From contig NZ_PQVJ01000052.1 of assembly GCF_002921135.1 (NCBI RefSeq), positions 1-64,000 on the forward strand: a stretch of 64,000 nt of DNA. Reading direction: 5' to 3'. Below the pieces are notes generated by a model that was given only the letters and a program-made list of their open reading frames with translations, was not told where the DNA came from and did no database searches. Positions 24,547 to 36,143 of this stretch are shown here, in pieces (the first letter of the stretch is position 1; the number at the start of each line of letters is the position of its first letter). Both the position numbers and the translations under genes were made by a program. The DNA comes from Avibacterium gallinarum. Lineage in GTDB: Bacteria > Pseudomonadota > Gammaproteobacteria > Enterobacterales > Pasteurellaceae.

Positions 24547-25725
24547 ATGTCAAGACCACTAAACTTTGTGATGATTTCACCCCATTTCCCAACCAATTTT
24601 GAAACCTTTGCCGTGCGCTTGCGGGAGAATGGTTTCAACACCTTAGGCATTGCCGATACGCCTTATGAGCAACTAAGTGAAAATCTGCGCAATGCGCTGA
24701 CGGAGTATTATCGCGTGGATAATATGGAAGATTACGATCAGGTTTACCGTGCGGTGGGCTATTTTGCCCATAAATATGGACGCATTGATCGCATTGAGTC
24801 GCACAATGAATATTGGCTTGAGCTAGATGCGAAACTTCGCACGGATTTCAATGTATTTGGTTATAAAAATGAAGATATGAAATCCATTAAAACCAAATCA
24901 AAAATGAAAGAAATTTTCCGCCAAACGGGCTTGAAAGTGGCGAAAGGACGTGTATTTGAAAGCGATGAAGATGCCAGAAAATTAGCGCACGAATTGCATT
25001 ATCCCGTGATTATCAAACCGAATTCTGGCGTGGGCGCGAGCGATACTTATAAGATTAAAAATGCGCAAGAATTGGAAAACTTCTTCAGCCATAAAAATCC
25101 CAACGTGGAATACATTATGGAAGAATTTATTGACGGCGATATTGTTACCTTTGACGGCTTAACGGATCGCGATGGCAATATTGTGTTTTATTCTAGCCTT
25201 GAATATTCCGAAGCGGTGCTGGATACCGTAGAAAAAGATGGCGATATGTTCTATTACGTTCCCCGTGAAATTTCGCCAAAATTGGTGGAACTCGGCCAAA
25301 AATGCGTCAAAGCCTTTAATGTCAAAGAGCGGTTCTTTCATTTCGAGTTTTTCCGTGTGAAGAAAACCAACGAATTATTACCATTAGAAGTGAATTGTCG
25401 CCCACCGGGTGGTTTAACCATTGATATGTGGAATTATGCCAATGATTTCGATGTATTCAATGAATATGCGCATATTGTGAAAGACAACCAATTCCACGCG
25501 CAAATTTCACATCCTTGGAATGTGGTGTATATCTCTCGCAAGGCAAATCAGCATTATGCGCATTCCATTGCCGAAGTGTGCGAAAAATTCCCACACAATA
25601 TCATTAGCGTACAGCAAGTGCCGGGCGTATTTGCCAAAATTATGGGCGAAGAAGGAATATTGGCACGCACGCCAAGCCTTGAACAAATGCGTGAAATTAT
25701 TCAATTTGCCCATCAAAAACACTAG
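24547..25725 (+). CDS. ATP-grasp carboxylate-amine ligase-like protein
   Basis: The 392 residues form an ATP-grasp enzyme, which usually activates a carboxylate as acyl phosphate and joins it to an amine or thiol. Visible blocks are a pre-ATP domain (about 1-110), VIIKPNSGVGASDTYKI (about 156-172, glycine-rich loop), EYIMEEFIDGDIVTFDGL (about 190-207) and FHFEFFR...LPLEVNCRPPGG (about 267-292), with the Mg-binding Glu/Asn. The substrate is unknown. AGGGATAGTCT precedes the start. Two esterase-like genes follow, the first 8 bases downstream, which suggests one pathway. A PurR-like operator controls the promoter. Confidence 0.75.
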   Translation: MSRPLNFVMISPHFPTNFETFAVRLRENGFNTLGIADTPYEQLSENLRNALTEYYRVDNMEDYDQVYRAVGYFAHKYGRIDRIESHNEYWLELDAKLRTDFNVFGYKNEDMKSIKTKSKMKEIFRQTGLKVAKGRVFESDEDARKLAHELHYPVIIKPNSGVGASDTYKIKNAQELENFFSHKNPNVEYIMEEFIDGDIVTFDGLTDRDGNIVFYSSLEYSEAVLDTVEKDGDMFYYVPREISPKLVELGQKCVKAFNVKERFFHFEFFRVKKTNELLPLEVNCRPPGGLTIDMWNYANDFDVFNEYAHIVKDNQFHAQISHPWNVVYISRKANQHYAHSIAEVCEKFPHNIISVQQVPGVFAKIMGEEGILARTPSLEQMREIIQFAHQKH

Positions 25726-25733
25726 GAGGAAAA

Positions 25734-26489
25734 ATGTTTTTTGAACGCCGTCATCATTGGAGCGGAGAGCTCGGTCGCGAAATGCCTTTTAATGTTTATG
25801 GCCACAGCGGCAAACCTGTGATTGTTTTTCCTTCATCAGGGGGAAATGAAAACGAATATGGCAATTTTGGAATGATTGACGCCTGCCGTTCTTTCATTGA
25901 ACGTGGCTTAATTAAATTTTACACGCCAGATTCTTTTGATAAGGAATCTTGGCTCGCAGATTACAAATCAGGGCAAGATATGGCGCAGGCTCACAATGCC
26001 TATGATCGCTATACTATCAATGAGTTAGTGCCATTAATTCGCTTTGAGTCCCAATGGCAAGGCGCAATGATCGCCACAGGTTGTAGTATGGGTGCATTCC
26101 ACACCATAAATTTCGCCTTACGCCACCCCGATCTCTTTGACACCGCCATTGCCTTAAGTGGCGTGTATGATGCCCGTTTCTTCACAGGAGAATTTCACGG
26201 CAACGCGGAAGTCTATTTTAATTCCCCCATTGATTATTTATGGAATCAAAACGATCCGTGGTTTTTAGAGCGCTACCGCCAAAACCATTACATAATCGCC
26301 GTTGGGCAAGGCGCTTGGGAAGAACAACACATCGCCGACACAGCGCGCTTACAACAAGCCTTCCAAGCTAAAGATATTCCAGCTTGGTTTGACTTCTGGG
26401 GAACAGATGTGGATCACGACTGGCCTTGGTGGCGCGTACAAATGCCTTATTTCTTAGGGAAATTGGAAGAACAGGGGCTATTAAAATAG
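25734..26489 (+). CDS. Esterase-like alpha/beta hydrolase
   Basis: A cytoplasmic hydrolase of 251 residues in the esterase D/PHB-depolymerase-like group. The nucleophile elbow GCSMGAFHT lies at about 115-123, an acidic DTAIALSGVYD segment at about 138-148 and a C-terminal histidine in DVDHDWPWWR (about 223-232). No signal peptide is seen. AGGAGGAAAA precedes the ATG, 8 bases after the ATP-grasp gene, so they form one transcript that ends at the hairpin at 26490-26516. Probably hydrolyses or transfers an acyl group on the ligase product; the substrate is not known. Confidence 0.75.
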   Translation: MFFERRHHWSGELGREMPFNVYGHSGKPVIVFPSSGGNENEYGNFGMIDACRSFIERGLIKFYTPDSFDKESWLADYKSGQDMAQAHNAYDRYTINELVPLIRFESQWQGAMIATGCSMGAFHTINFALRHPDLFDTAIALSGVYDARFFTGEFHGNAEVYFNSPIDYLWNQNDPWFLERYRQNHYIIAVGQGAWEEQHIADTARLQQAFQAKDIPAWFDFWGTDVDHDWPWWRVQMPYFLGKLEEQGLLK

Positions 26490-26516
26490 AAAAAGCGGAT
26501 TGATATTCCGCTTTTT
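26490..26516. terminator. Bidirectional terminator between the two esterases
   Basis: AAAAAGCGGA TTGATAT TCCGCTTTTT: a 10-bp stem with A- and T-runs, between the convergent genes ending at 26489 and 26529. Confidence 0.85.
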
Positions 26517-26528
26517 CACTTATTGAAG

Positions 26529-27353
26529 CTATTTACCCAACAACGCAAAATGCAAAAACTCGACAAAATGATCTGCCCAGTGCATTTCGTGATGGATTTC
26601 GTTCGCCATAATGCGTAAGCGGATATGATCGAGCGGATGCCCTGTGCGTAGCAAAGCCTGATAATAACGCAGAGTGCAATCAATGTAGGCTTGATTCATA
26701 TTAGAAATAAATTGTGAATCCATTTCATCGCCTTCATTTGTGCCAACTTGGATAAACACACGGCTTTGCGCTTGTAAAGGGTGGTGATGAATAAAGTGCA
26801 TAAAAACAGGTTCACTAAACCAAGATGCAAGGGAAAACACGCCCAAATGGCCAAAAATGTGCGGATACGCCGCGCCCATATAAGCGGTGATAATACCACC
26901 CATTGAGCTACCAGCAAGCAAGGTATTTTCTGAATTTGGCAAAGTGCGGTAGGTTTTATCGATAAATGTTTTAACCTCATTAACCACCCATTGCGCATAT
27001 TCTGCGCCACGTCCGCCCACATTGCGCACGTCATCGTTGTTGCCCACATCCGTTCGCCAAGGGGCATATTCGTTCAGCCGTTCTGCCCCTGCATTATCAA
27101 TGCCGACAATAATGAGTTTCGGCAAATGTTGATAATGCTTAATGGTAGGAATAATTTTCCACGAATGGCCTGAATAGGATTCTTTGCTATAAAACACATT
27201 TTGCCCATCGTGCATATAAAGCACAGGGTAATGCTGCCAAGGTTCGTTGTGATAATCTTTTGGCAACAACACGCGCACACGGCGGTGGTAATGGTAATAA
27301 GGCACATAAAGAAAATGCTCTTGCATTTCCAGATAATGATTAAACGCACTCAT
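26529..27353 (-). CDS. Fes/IroE-like esterase
   Basis: The 274-residue hydrolase belongs to the esterase D-like group that also holds enterochelin esterases. It shows RVRVLLPKDY, VLYMHDGQNVFYSKES (about 41-56), the elbow AGSSMGGIITAYMG (about 150-163) and C-terminal HHEMHW (about 251-256) for the catalytic His. No signal peptide, so probably cytoplasmic. The frame opens at 27398; I choose the ATG at 27353, which matches family starts, although its ribosome site is weak. It converges on the ATP-grasp/esterase pair and may serve the same pathway. A USS lies inside (about 26941). Confidence 0.7.
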   Translation of the reverse strand: MSAFNHYLEMQEHFLYVPYYHYHRRVRVLLPKDYHNEPWQHYPVLYMHDGQNVFYSKESYSGHSWKIIPTIKHYQHLPKLIIVGIDNAGAERLNEYAPWRTDVGNNDDVRNVGGRGAEYAQWVVNEVKTFIDKTYRTLPNSENTLLAGSSMGGIITAYMGAAYPHIFGHLGVFSLASWFSEPVFMHFIHHHPLQAQSRVFIQVGTNEGDEMDSQFISNMNQAYIDCTLRYYQALLRTGHPLDHIRLRIMANEIHHEMHWADHFVEFLHFALLGK

Positions 27354-27370
27354 CTTTTTACTTCTATAAA

Positions 27371-27393
27371 AAACGCTGGCAAGCCCAGCGTTT
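27371..27393 (-). terminator. Terminator of gpt
   Basis: AAACGCTGG CAAGC CCAGCGTTT; on the minus strand it is followed by TTT and A-rich sequence. It lies 9 bases after the gpt stop and before the esterase start. Confidence 0.75.
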
Positions 27394-27401
27394 ATCACAA
27401 A

Positions 27402-27866
27402 TTATTTTCTCGCCAATGGTGGAACGAAAGTGATGCCCATATCCCAAGGCTGTTCAATCCAAGTGTTTTGTGGAATATCGATCACATAATCGTCCACTAA
27501 ATCTGCTCCAGCCGGTTTTGCAAAAACCGTTACAAAACGGGCATTTGGATAAAGTTCACGAATGGCACGCGCTGTGTTGCCAGTATCCACTAAATCATCG
27601 ACCACGATAAAGCCTTCGCCGCCGTTAGGCACTTGCGCAGCGTGTAACACATTTAATTCGCCTTGCTGATTATGATCGTAGCTTGCGATACACACGGTTT
27701 CAACGTGGCGAATGCTCAATTCACGCGCCAATACCGCAGCAGGAAACAATCCCCCACGGCTTACTGCAATAATGCCTTTCCATTGTGATGCTGGCAATAA
27801 ATGTTCAGATAATTTGCGTGCGTGCATATGGAACATATCCCAAGTCACAACATATTTTTCACTCAT
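27402..27866 (-). CDS. gpt: Xanthine-guanine phosphoribosyltransferase
   Basis: Salvages guanine and xanthine to GMP and XMP with PRPP. The 154 residues match the E. coli Gpt layout: [22 protein letters not shown] (about 34-55), the PRPP loop [17 protein letters not shown] (about 85-101) and closing [15 protein letters not shown] with the base-stacking Trp. It is divergent from pepD and has its own terminator. I see no PurR box in its upstream region, unlike the ATP-grasp operon nearby. Confidence 0.95.
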   Translation of the reverse strand: MSEKYVVTWDMFHMHARKLSEHLLPASQWKGIIAVSRGGLFPAAVLARELSIRHVETVCIASYDHNQQGELNVLHAAQVPNGGEGFIVVDDLVDTGNTARAIRELYPNARFVTVFAKPAGADLVDDYVIDIPQNTWIEQPWDMGITFVPPLARK

Positions 27867-27987
27867 AACTCACCTTAACTTAAGAAAGGAGCGGAAACCG
27901 CCCAATAAATAAAATTGCGTTAGGATAACTTGAAACCAATTTTTATGCTATTATTTTGATGAATTTTTTTCATTTGAGGAAAAAACT

Positions 27988-29442
27988 ATGTCTGAAATCC
28001 AACAACTCCAACCTACCTTGTTGTGGAAATGGTTCGATCAAATCTGTGCCATTCCTCACCCATCTTATCACGAAGAAGCACTGGCTAACTTCATCGTAAA
28101 CTGGGCAAAAGAAAAACAATTTTTTGTCGAGCGTGATGAAGTCGGCAATATTTTAATTCGCAAGCCTGCAAGCGTTGGTATGGAAAATCGCCCTACCGTG
28201 GTGCTGCAAGCTCATCTTGATATGGTGCCACAAGCCAATGAAGACACTCAACACGATTTCCAAAAAGACCCTATTCAACCTTATATTGAAGGCGAATGGG
28301 TCACCGCCAAAGGCACAACCCTAGGGGCGGATAATGGAATTGGCCTTGCTTCTGCCCTTGCCGCATTAGAAGATGAAACCCTTGCTCACCCAGAGTTAGA
28401 AGTCTTGCTCACAATGACCGAAGAGCAAGGAATGGAAGGGGCGATTGGTTTACGTCCAAACTGGCTGAAAAGCCAAATTATGATCAACACCGATACCGAA
28501 GAAAACGGCGAAATTTATATTGGCTGTGCCGGTGGCGTGAATGCTGATCTCAGTGTTCCCGTGCAAAAAATTGCCAACCCTTATGCGCATAGTTACGAGC
28601 TAGTATTAAAAGGCTTGCGTGGTGGGCATTCTGGCGTGGATATTCACACAGGACGAGTTAATGCCGTGAAAGCGCTGGTTCGTTTTCTTGCGCATCTCAA
28701 ACAAGATCACCCACAAATTGATTTCGCCATTAGCCAAATTAAGGGGGGCTCAGTACGCAATGCCATTCCGCGTGAAGCCTTTGTAACCCTATGCTTTGAT
28801 GGCGATCTCGCTCCATTACAAAGTGCGGTGGAAAATTTTGAAGTTTTATTAAAAACCGAATTAGCCATTGCCGAACCCAATCTGAGCTTGTTCTTACAAC
28901 CTGTTGAAAAACCAGCACATATTTTTGATAGCCATTCACAAAATAACATCATTAACCTATTTAATGTCTTACCAAACGGAGTAATTCGTTACAGTGATGC
29001 GGTAGAAAATGTAGTGGAAACCTCGCTCAGTTTAGGCGTGCTAAAAACCTCCGACAATCAAGTGAACGCCACGATTTTAATTCGCTCATTAATTGAAAGC
29101 GGCAAATATTATGTGCAAGAAATGCTGAAATCTTTGACCGCACTTTGTGGTGCAAGTGTCAATTTCGCTGGCAATTACCCAGGTTGGGAACCTCACCCAG
29201 ACAGCAAAATCTTAGCCCTAACCAGCCAAATTTACGCAGATATTTTAGGCCATCAACCTGAAATAAAAGTGATTCACGCAGGGTTAGAATGTGGCTTGCT
29301 GAAAAAAATCTACCCTAATTTAGATGTCGTTTCTATCGGCCCAACTATTATTAACGCCCATTCCCCTGATGAAAAAGTGCATATCCCCGCGGTACAAACC
29401 TACTGGCAATTACTCACCAGAATTTTAGCTGAAGTGAAGTAA
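27988..29442 (+). CDS. pepD: Aminoacyl-histidine dipeptidase (peptidase D)
   Basis: Cytosolic zinc peptidase of the M20 family that hydrolyses Xaa-His and other dipeptides. The 484 residues show metal ligands in [10 protein letters not shown] (about 72-81), [13 protein letters not shown] (about 109-121), [11 protein letters not shown] (about 144-154) and, at the C-terminus, [13 protein letters not shown] dimerisation (lid) domain is inserted at about 195-385. Length equals the E. coli enzyme. TTGAGGAAAAA precedes the ATG. Two USS lie within the gene. Confidence 0.95.
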   Translation: MSEIQQLQPTLLWKWFDQICAIPHPSYHEEALANFIVNWAKEKQFFVERDEVGNILIRKPASVGMENRPTVVLQAHLDMVPQANEDTQHDFQKDPIQPYIEGEWVTAKGTTLGADNGIGLASALAALEDETLAHPELEVLLTMTEEQGMEGAIGLRPNWLKSQIMINTDTEENGEIYIGCAGGVNADLSVPVQKIANPYAHSYELVLKGLRGGHSGVDIHTGRVNAVKALVRFLAHLKQDHPQIDFAISQIKGGSVRNAIPREAFVTLCFDGDLAPLQSAVENFEVLLKTELAIAEPNLSLFLQPVEKPAHIFDSHSQNNIINLFNVLPNGVIRYSDAVENVVETSLSLGVLKTSDNQVNATILIRSLIESGKYYVQEMLKSLTALCGASVNFAGNYPGWEPHPDSKILALTSQIYADILGHQPEIKVIHAGLECGLLKKIYPNLDVVSIGPTIINAHSPDEKVHIPAVQTYWQLLTRILAEVK

Positions 29443-29458
29443 TACATTAAAACATAAG

Positions 29459-29496
29459 TGCGGTGAAAAATTTCGAGATTTTTTACCGCATTTTTT
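29459..29496. terminator. Bidirectional terminator built on a USS
   Basis: TGCGGTGAAAAA and TTTTTTACCGCA pair around TTCGAGA, with six T after the right arm. The left arm contains a complete USS. It serves pepD (+) and the transporter gene (-). Confidence 0.8.
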
Positions 29497-29505
29497 ATTT
29501 AAAAG

Positions 29506-30855
29506 CTAAGCTACATTTTTTGATTTTCTAGTTTGATATACAACTAAAATTGAGAAAATAATTGCTGCAACAACGGAGAGTAAATCAGCACCTACCCAGA
29601 AATAAGCAAGTGCATCAAAATCATAAATTTTATTACCTGCCGAATCAATAACCGTTGTTTTATCAATCATAAAACCTGTTAAAAATTCACCCGCTGCTGC
29701 ACCCGCGTAACCAAATACGCCCATCATTCCCAAGGCAATTCCCGATGCTGATTTGTGGGAAATATCTGTTGCTAACAACCCACCTAAGAAGCAAAGTTGA
29801 ATACCTAAAGTAATACCAAAAACAGAAAGTGCACCAATAGCAAGCCAGGTGTTACCTGCTGGGGCAAATAAGAATGCTGCAAGAGAAAGTGCATTAAGTA
29901 AACTTACTATTACCGTCATAATATTTCGTTTACCTTGCAAGAAACGATCTGACAACCAGCCTGAAACAATTGTTCCTAAAATACCAACAATACTGTTTAC
30001 GCTAATGATCGATGCGGCTTCTAATGTTGTATAGCCTTTTCCATTTTCAAGGAAAAATACGCCCCAGCTATTTACACCATAACGACCAATATACATACAG
30101 CAAGAAGCCACTGCTAACACCCAAATGGCAGGATTTTTAATCACGTCCCATTGATGTTTCAATACTTCTTTATTATCTAACTCCTCTGTTTGTTTATCCA
30201 TTGTAATAATCGGTTTAAAGCCACAAGCTGCTGGCGAGTCTTTCATAAACATTATTGCAACTAACACGCCCAATAATCCCATAATACCCGCAAAACTAAA
30301 ACCAAAGCGCCAACCGAAAGTAGTAATAATTGCAGCAGTAACGACAAAGGTTATCCCTTCACCTACATTATGAGCAACTGACCAAAATCCATAGTAAGAA
30401 CCTCGTTCTTTATCATCATACCAACGTGAAAGTGCTACCACACAAGGACCTACGCCCATTGATTGTACCCAACCGTTAAATCCCCAAATGATAGTAAGAA
30501 AAATAGCACTAGTCGTCATTCCCATGGCAAAATTACATAATGCGGAGAAAAATAATCCTACCGAAAGGTAACGTACAATATTTGAGTGATCTGCTACTGC
30601 ACTATTAACAAATTTACCAACTGCATAGGTAATAAAAATAGCAGAACCTATAACCCCAAGTTCTGTTGGAGTTAAAATATTATTATTGACTAAGGCTGGC
30701 TTAGCGACATTAAAAGATAAACGACAAACATAATAAATAGCATAAGCAAAAGAGAATGCCCAAAAACTTTTCATTCTTGTGCTTTTAAACATTGCCTCGG
30801 TGTAATCTTTAAGTGGAATAGCAGGGCTTGCTTTGAAAAAATTTAAAATAGACAT
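29506..30855 (-). CDS. Organophosphate:phosphate antiporter family permease
   Basis: A 12-helix MFS permease of 449 residues, in the GlpT/UhpT/PgtP group that exchanges a phosphorylated compound for phosphate. Family features are SFAYAIYYVCRLSFNVAKPAL (helix 1, about 34-54), GVGPCVVALSRWYDDKERG near 135-155 with the R/K substrate-phosphate region, and WRFGFSFAGI. I cannot tell the substrate. It is the second gene of an operon with a phosphatase 12 bases upstream, which suggests uptake of a phosphate ester that is then dephosphorylated inside. No USS inside. Confidence 0.82.
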   Translation of the reverse strand: MSILNFFKASPAIPLKDYTEAMFKSTRMKSFWAFSFAYAIYYVCRLSFNVAKPALVNNNILTPTELGVIGSAIFITYAVGKFVNSAVADHSNIVRYLSVGLFFSALCNFAMGMTTSAIFLTIIWGFNGWVQSMGVGPCVVALSRWYDDKERGSYYGFWSVAHNVGEGITFVVTAAIITTFGWRFGFSFAGIMGLLGVLVAIMFMKDSPAACGFKPIITMDKQTEELDNKEVLKHQWDVIKNPAIWVLAVASCCMYIGRYGVNSWGVFFLENGKGYTTLEAASIISVNSIVGILGTIVSGWLSDRFLQGKRNIMTVIVSLLNALSLAAFLFAPAGNTWLAIGALSVFGITLGIQLCFLGGLLATDISHKSASGIALGMMGVFGYAGAAAGEFLTGFMIDKTTVIDSAGNKIYDFDALAYFWVGADLLSVVAAIIFSILVVYQTRKSKNVA

Positions 30856-30867
30856 TGTATTTTCCTC

Positions 30868-31662
30868 CTATAAAGTTAAGGATCGCATAGCTTCAAGCTG
30901 ATTAAATATGCCTTGACTGCTAGCAAGAATATAATTTCCTTTTAATAATCCATCATTTGCTAAAAAGTCGTTAGTTTGTCCACCAGCCTCTTGAACTAAT
31001 AAAATACCGGCAAGGCAATCCCACGCATTGATATGCGGTTCAAAATAACCAATTAATCTGCCTGCCGCGACATAAGCTAAGGTTAATGCCCCTGAACCGT
31101 TACGGACAAACATTCCTCCGTCTTTTAATACTTGATCAATAACTGGCACAAATGTACTCGGTGGAACACGATGGGACATTCCCAATCCAACTAATCCCTC
31201 TTGCAAAGAAGTCGCTTTTGATGCAGATAAAGGAGCTTCATTAACAAACGCACCTTCACCTTTCATCGTATGAAAAAGCTCTTTATGCAATGGATCGTAA
31301 ATCAGCCCAATAACAATTTCCTGTTTGTAAAGCACGGCAATAGAAATACACCAAGCCTGTAGGCCATATAAAAAAGGACTTGTGCCATCAATGGGATCAA
31401 CCACCCAGCAAAAGTCCTTATCAAGCCCATCGGCACCTGATTCTTCACCTAAGAAGCCATCGTCAGGAAAGTGGGCTTTTAATGCGGTTTTTATCTCTTT
31501 TTCAACATTTTGATCAGCGATGCTTACTAAATCTTGCGCTTCTCCCTTTTTATGCTGAATGTTAAGTTTGTCTCTATTTAAGTAGAATGAGAGTGCTATT
31601 TCCCCCACATTCTTAATGAGATCTTTTGCAAAAACATAACGTTGCTGTATATGGCTATTCAT
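30868..31662 (-). CDS. Inositol monophosphatase-like phosphatase
   Basis: Mg-dependent sugar or inositol phosphate phosphatase of 264 residues. The two family motifs are present: WVVDPIDGTSPFLYGLQAW (about 86-104) and WDCLAGILLVQEAGG (about 219-233), plus the metal-site GEESGADG (about 72-79). It could be SuhB-like, but pairing with an organophosphate permease argues for a catabolic role on the imported compound. AAAGGGGGAC precedes the ATG. A promoter lies 40-65 bases upstream. Confidence 0.85.
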   Translation of the reverse strand: MNSHIQQRYVFAKDLIKNVGEIALSFYLNRDKLNIQHKKGEAQDLVSIADQNVEKEIKTALKAHFPDDGFLGEESGADGLDKDFCWVVDPIDGTSPFLYGLQAWCISIAVLYKQEIVIGLIYDPLHKELFHTMKGEGAFVNEAPLSASKATSLQEGLVGLGMSHRVPPSTFVPVIDQVLKDGGMFVRNGSGALTLAYVAAGRLIGYFEPHINAWDCLAGILLVQEAGGQTNDFLANDGLLKGNYILASSQGIFNQLEAMRSLTL

Positions 31663-31699
31663 ACGTCCCCCTTTTGTTTCATACTCAACAAAATTAGAA

Positions 31700-31727
31700 C
31701 ATATATTTCAATATATACAAACGTCAA
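31700..31727 (-). promoter_or_regulatory. Promoter of the phosphatase-antiporter operon
   Basis: On the minus strand TTGACG (31727-31722), 16 bases, TATATG (31705-31700). A start near 31693 gives a leader of about 30 bases. Confidence 0.55.
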
Positions 31728-31786
31728 AATTTTTGTTTTGAGAGATGTTTCACAAAATATTTTTAGGCAAGTTTTGACTAGGAAAA

Positions 31787-31812
31787 GAAAAACCACCCGA
31801 AGGTGGTTTTTT
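31787..31812 (-). terminator. Terminator of the atp operon
   Basis: AAAAACCACC CGAA GGTGGTTTTT. Read on the minus strand the loop is TTCG, a very stable tetraloop, and a T-run follows. It begins 28 bases after the atpC stop. Confidence 0.9.
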
Positions 31813-31839
31813 AGATACAGTAAAGAAAGTGCGGTAAAA

Positions 31840-32268
31840 TTAGCGTTTATTTTTGACTAATTTTTCTGTCAGTTCGTAAGCGCGTAGTTTTGCTAATTCT
31901 TTAGCAAGTTGAGAGGCGAGCATTTCGTAGTTTGCGTCTTTCGCGCTAGATACAATATTTTGTTCTGCGCGGCGTTTGGCTTCTAAAATGCGATCGCCAT
32001 CAAGCTCTTTACCACGAATTGCGACATCCGCAAGGACGGTAACGACATTGGGTTGAACTTCTAAAAAGCCACCTGAAACGTAGATAACTTCTTCATTGCC
32101 ATTTTCTAAGGTCAATTTGACGATACCCGGTTTGATTGCCGTTAATAAGGGGGTGTGGCCCGGTAAGATACCAAGCTCCCCTTCAATCCCTGTGGCTTGA
32201 ATGCTTTTTACTTGACCAGTAAAAATGCTTTCTTCTGCACTTACAACCGTTAAATTTAATGTTGCCAT
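31840..32268 (-). CDS. atpC: ATP synthase F1 epsilon subunit
   Basis: Central-stalk subunit that links gamma to the c-ring and can inhibit ATP hydrolysis. The 142 residues comprise the N-terminal beta sandwich ([20 protein letters not shown] and [19 protein letters not shown]) and a C-terminal helical hairpin (about 88-138). It is the last gene of the nine-gene atp operon, 39 bases after atpD and followed by a strong terminator. Confidence 0.95.
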   Translation of the reverse strand: MATLNLTVVSAEESIFTGQVKSIQATGIEGELGILPGHTPLLTAIKPGIVKLTLENGNEEVIYVSGGFLEVQPNVVTVLADVAIRGKELDGDRILEAKRRAEQNIVSSAKDANYEMLASQLAKELAKLRAYELTEKLVKNKR

Positions 32269-32307
32269 TGTGATTCTCCTTCAAGTGTTTAATCAGGCTT
32301 GAAGTGA

Positions 32308-33693
<1,386 letters not shown>

Positions 33694-33697
33694 TTAC

Positions 33698-34567
33698 TTA
33701 AATTGCCGCTGCACCAGCAACAATTTCATTTAATTCATTTGTAATACTTGTTTGGCGAGCTTTGTTGTAAACTAATTGCAAGTCTTTAATTAAGTTTCCT
33801 GCATTATCAGTTGCCGCTTTCATCGCCACCATTCGTGCCGCTTGCTCAGAAGCCAAATTTTCAACTACCGCTTGATACACTTGAGATTCTAAATAACGAA
33901 CCAATAAACTATCTAACAACACTTTTGGATCAGGTTCGTAGATATAGTCCCAAGATTGTGCGCTTTCACCTAAATCATCATTATCTAATTCAGGTAAAGG
34001 AACAAGTTTTTCTAAAGTAGGTTTTTGCGACATTGTGTTGATGAACTTATTGTAAGCAATGTAGATCGCATCTAATTTGCCTTCTCTATAAGCATCAAAC
34101 ATTTCATTTGCCGTACCAATTAATTCTTCAACAGAAGGCGTATCGCCCATTCCTGAATTTTGTGTAGCAATATTCAAGCCAAGAGATTGGAAAAACCCGA
34201 TACCTTTTGCACCGATTAAACCCAGTGAAACTTCCACTTGTTTTTCTTTCCAACCTTTGATTTCTTGAAGTGCGGTCTTAAATAAGTTGATATTTAAACC
34301 GCCACATAATCCACGATCTGTTGAAACAAGTAGGATACCTACTTTTTTCACTTCTCGTTCCACTAAAAACGGATGTTTGTAACCAATACTGGCTTTTGAC
34401 ACGTGGCTAATCACGCGGCGTATGGCTTGAGCATACGGGCGTGAAGATGACATACGATCCTGCGTTTTACGCATTTTCGATGCTGCAACCATTTCCATTG
34501 CCTTAGTAATTTTTTGTGTACTTTGAACACTGGAAATTTTGGTTCTTATCTCTTTTGCACCTGCCAT
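33698..34567 (-). CDS. atpG: ATP synthase F1 gamma subunit
   Basis: Rotating central shaft. The 289 residues form N- and C-terminal coiled-coil helices: start [21 protein letters not shown] (split at residue 20), [11 protein letters not shown], and end [18 protein letters not shown], with [13 protein letters not shown] near residue 80. Length is normal. It lies between atpA and atpD. Confidence 0.96.
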   Translation of the reverse strand: MAGAKEIRTKISSVQSTQKITKAMEMVAASKMRKTQDRMSSSRPYAQAIRRVISHVSKASIGYKHPFLVEREVKKVGILLVSTDRGLCGGLNINLFKTALQEIKGWKEKQVEVSLGLIGAKGIGFFQSLGLNIATQNSGMGDTPSVEELIGTANEMFDAYREGKLDAIYIAYNKFINTMSQKPTLEKLVPLPELDNDDLGESAQSWDYIYEPDPKVLLDSLLVRYLESQVYQAVVENLASEQAARMVAMKAATDNAGNLIKDLQLVYNKARQTSITNELNEIVAGAAAI

Positions 34568-34589
34568 TGATGTTCTCCGTTAATGTGAA

Positions 34590-36131
34590 TTACCAAGCAC
34601 TGTTTGCTTTGAAATTGTCTAAAATCGCTTGCAATGTTGCTTTGATTTCATCATTGTAATCGCCAGTTTTGGTTAATCCGTCCATAAAATCAGCATAGTT
34701 ATGTGCTGCATATTCTAAAAGGGCAGATTCAAAAGAAGCGATACGATCTAATTCAACATCTTCTAAATAACCAAATTCAACGGCAAATAACACTAATGCT
34801 TGTTGTGCAACACTTAATGGAGAATATTGTTTTTGTTTCAATAATTCTGTTACTTTCTGACCGTGAGAAAGTTGTTTGCGTGTTGCATCATCAAGATCTG
34901 AAGCAAATTGTGCGAATGCTGCTAATTCACGATATTGCGCAAGTGCGGTACGAATACCACCCGCTAATTTTTTGATGACTTTAGTTTGTGCTGCACCACC
35001 CACACGAGATACCGAAATACCTGGGTTTACCGCAGGACGAATACCTGAGTTAAATAGGTTAGATTCTAAGAAAATCTGACCATCGGTAATGGAAATTACG
35101 TTGGTTGGTACGAAAGCCGATACGTCACCTGCTTGGGTTTCAATAATTGGTAAGGCAGTTAAAGAACCTGTTTTACCTGTTACTTTACCTTGTGTGAAAC
35201 GTTCAACATATTCTGCATTAACACGAGAAGCACGCTCAAGTAAACGAGAGTGTAAATAGAATACATCACCTGGGAAAGCTTCACGACCTGGTGGACGGCG
35301 TAATAACAATGAAATTTGACGATAAGCAACTGCTTGTTTAGATAAATCATCATAAACGATGAGTGCATCTTCACCGCGATCACGGAAATATTCACCCATT
35401 GTACAACCTGCATAAGGCGCTAAATATTGTAACGCGGCAGATTCTGATGCAGATGCTACAACCACGATGGTATTTTGTAATGCGCCGTGTTCTTCTAATT
35501 TACGCACTACGTTAGCAATGGTTGATGCTTTTTGACCAATCGCTACATAGATACATTTAATGCCAGAATCTTTTTGGTTGATGATGGCATCGATAGCTAA
35601 TGCGGTTTTACCTGTTTGACGGTCACCGATAATTAACTCACGCTGACCACGACCGATTGGCACCATTGAGTCCACCGCTTTATAACCAGTTTGAACAGGC
35701 TGATCAACAGATTTACGATCGATAACCCCTGGAGCGATAACTTCAACGGGCGCATAACCATCGTTTTCAATTTCGCCTTTACCATCAATTGGCTGACCAA
35801 GAGTATTCACCACACGGCCTAATAAACCGCGGCCTACTGGCACTTCAAGAATGCGTCCTGTACATTGAACTTCCATACCTTCAGAAAGATCAGTATAAGG
35901 CCCCATTACAACCGCACCCACCGAATCACGCTCTAGGTTAAGTGCCATTGCATAACGATTGTCGGGTAATGCAATCATTTCCCCTTGCATTACATCGCTT
36001 AAACCATGGATACGAATAACCCCATCGCTCACAGAAACAATGGTTCCTGTGTTGCGTGGTTCGCTCACCACGTTAAATTCGGCAATGCGTTTTTTAATTA
36101 ATTCACTAATTTCAGTCGAATTTAGTTGCAT
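34590..36131 (-). CDS. atpA: ATP synthase F1 alpha subunit
   Basis: Non-catalytic nucleotide-binding subunit of the F1 hexamer. The 513 residues show P-loop [13 protein letters not shown] (about 169-181), [19 protein letters not shown] (about 280-298) and the [17 protein letters not shown] block (about 364-380) with the arginine finger. Length equals the E. coli subunit. It follows atpH by 12 bases. Confidence 0.97.
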   Translation of the reverse strand: MQLNSTEISELIKKRIAEFNVVSEPRNTGTIVSVSDGVIRIHGLSDVMQGEMIALPDNRYAMALNLERDSVGAVVMGPYTDLSEGMEVQCTGRILEVPVGRGLLGRVVNTLGQPIDGKGEIENDGYAPVEVIAPGVIDRKSVDQPVQTGYKAVDSMVPIGRGQRELIIGDRQTGKTALAIDAIINQKDSGIKCIYVAIGQKASTIANVVRKLEEHGALQNTIVVVASASESAALQYLAPYAGCTMGEYFRDRGEDALIVYDDLSKQAVAYRQISLLLRRPPGREAFPGDVFYLHSRLLERASRVNAEYVERFTQGKVTGKTGSLTALPIIETQAGDVSAFVPTNVISITDGQIFLESNLFNSGIRPAVNPGISVSRVGGAAQTKVIKKLAGGIRTALAQYRELAAFAQFASDLDDATRKQLSHGQKVTELLKQKQYSPLSVAQQALVLFAVEFGYLEDVELDRIASFESALLEYAAHNYADFMDGLTKTGDYNDEIKATLQAILDNFKANSAW

Positions 36132-36143
36132 CTTTTATTCCTC

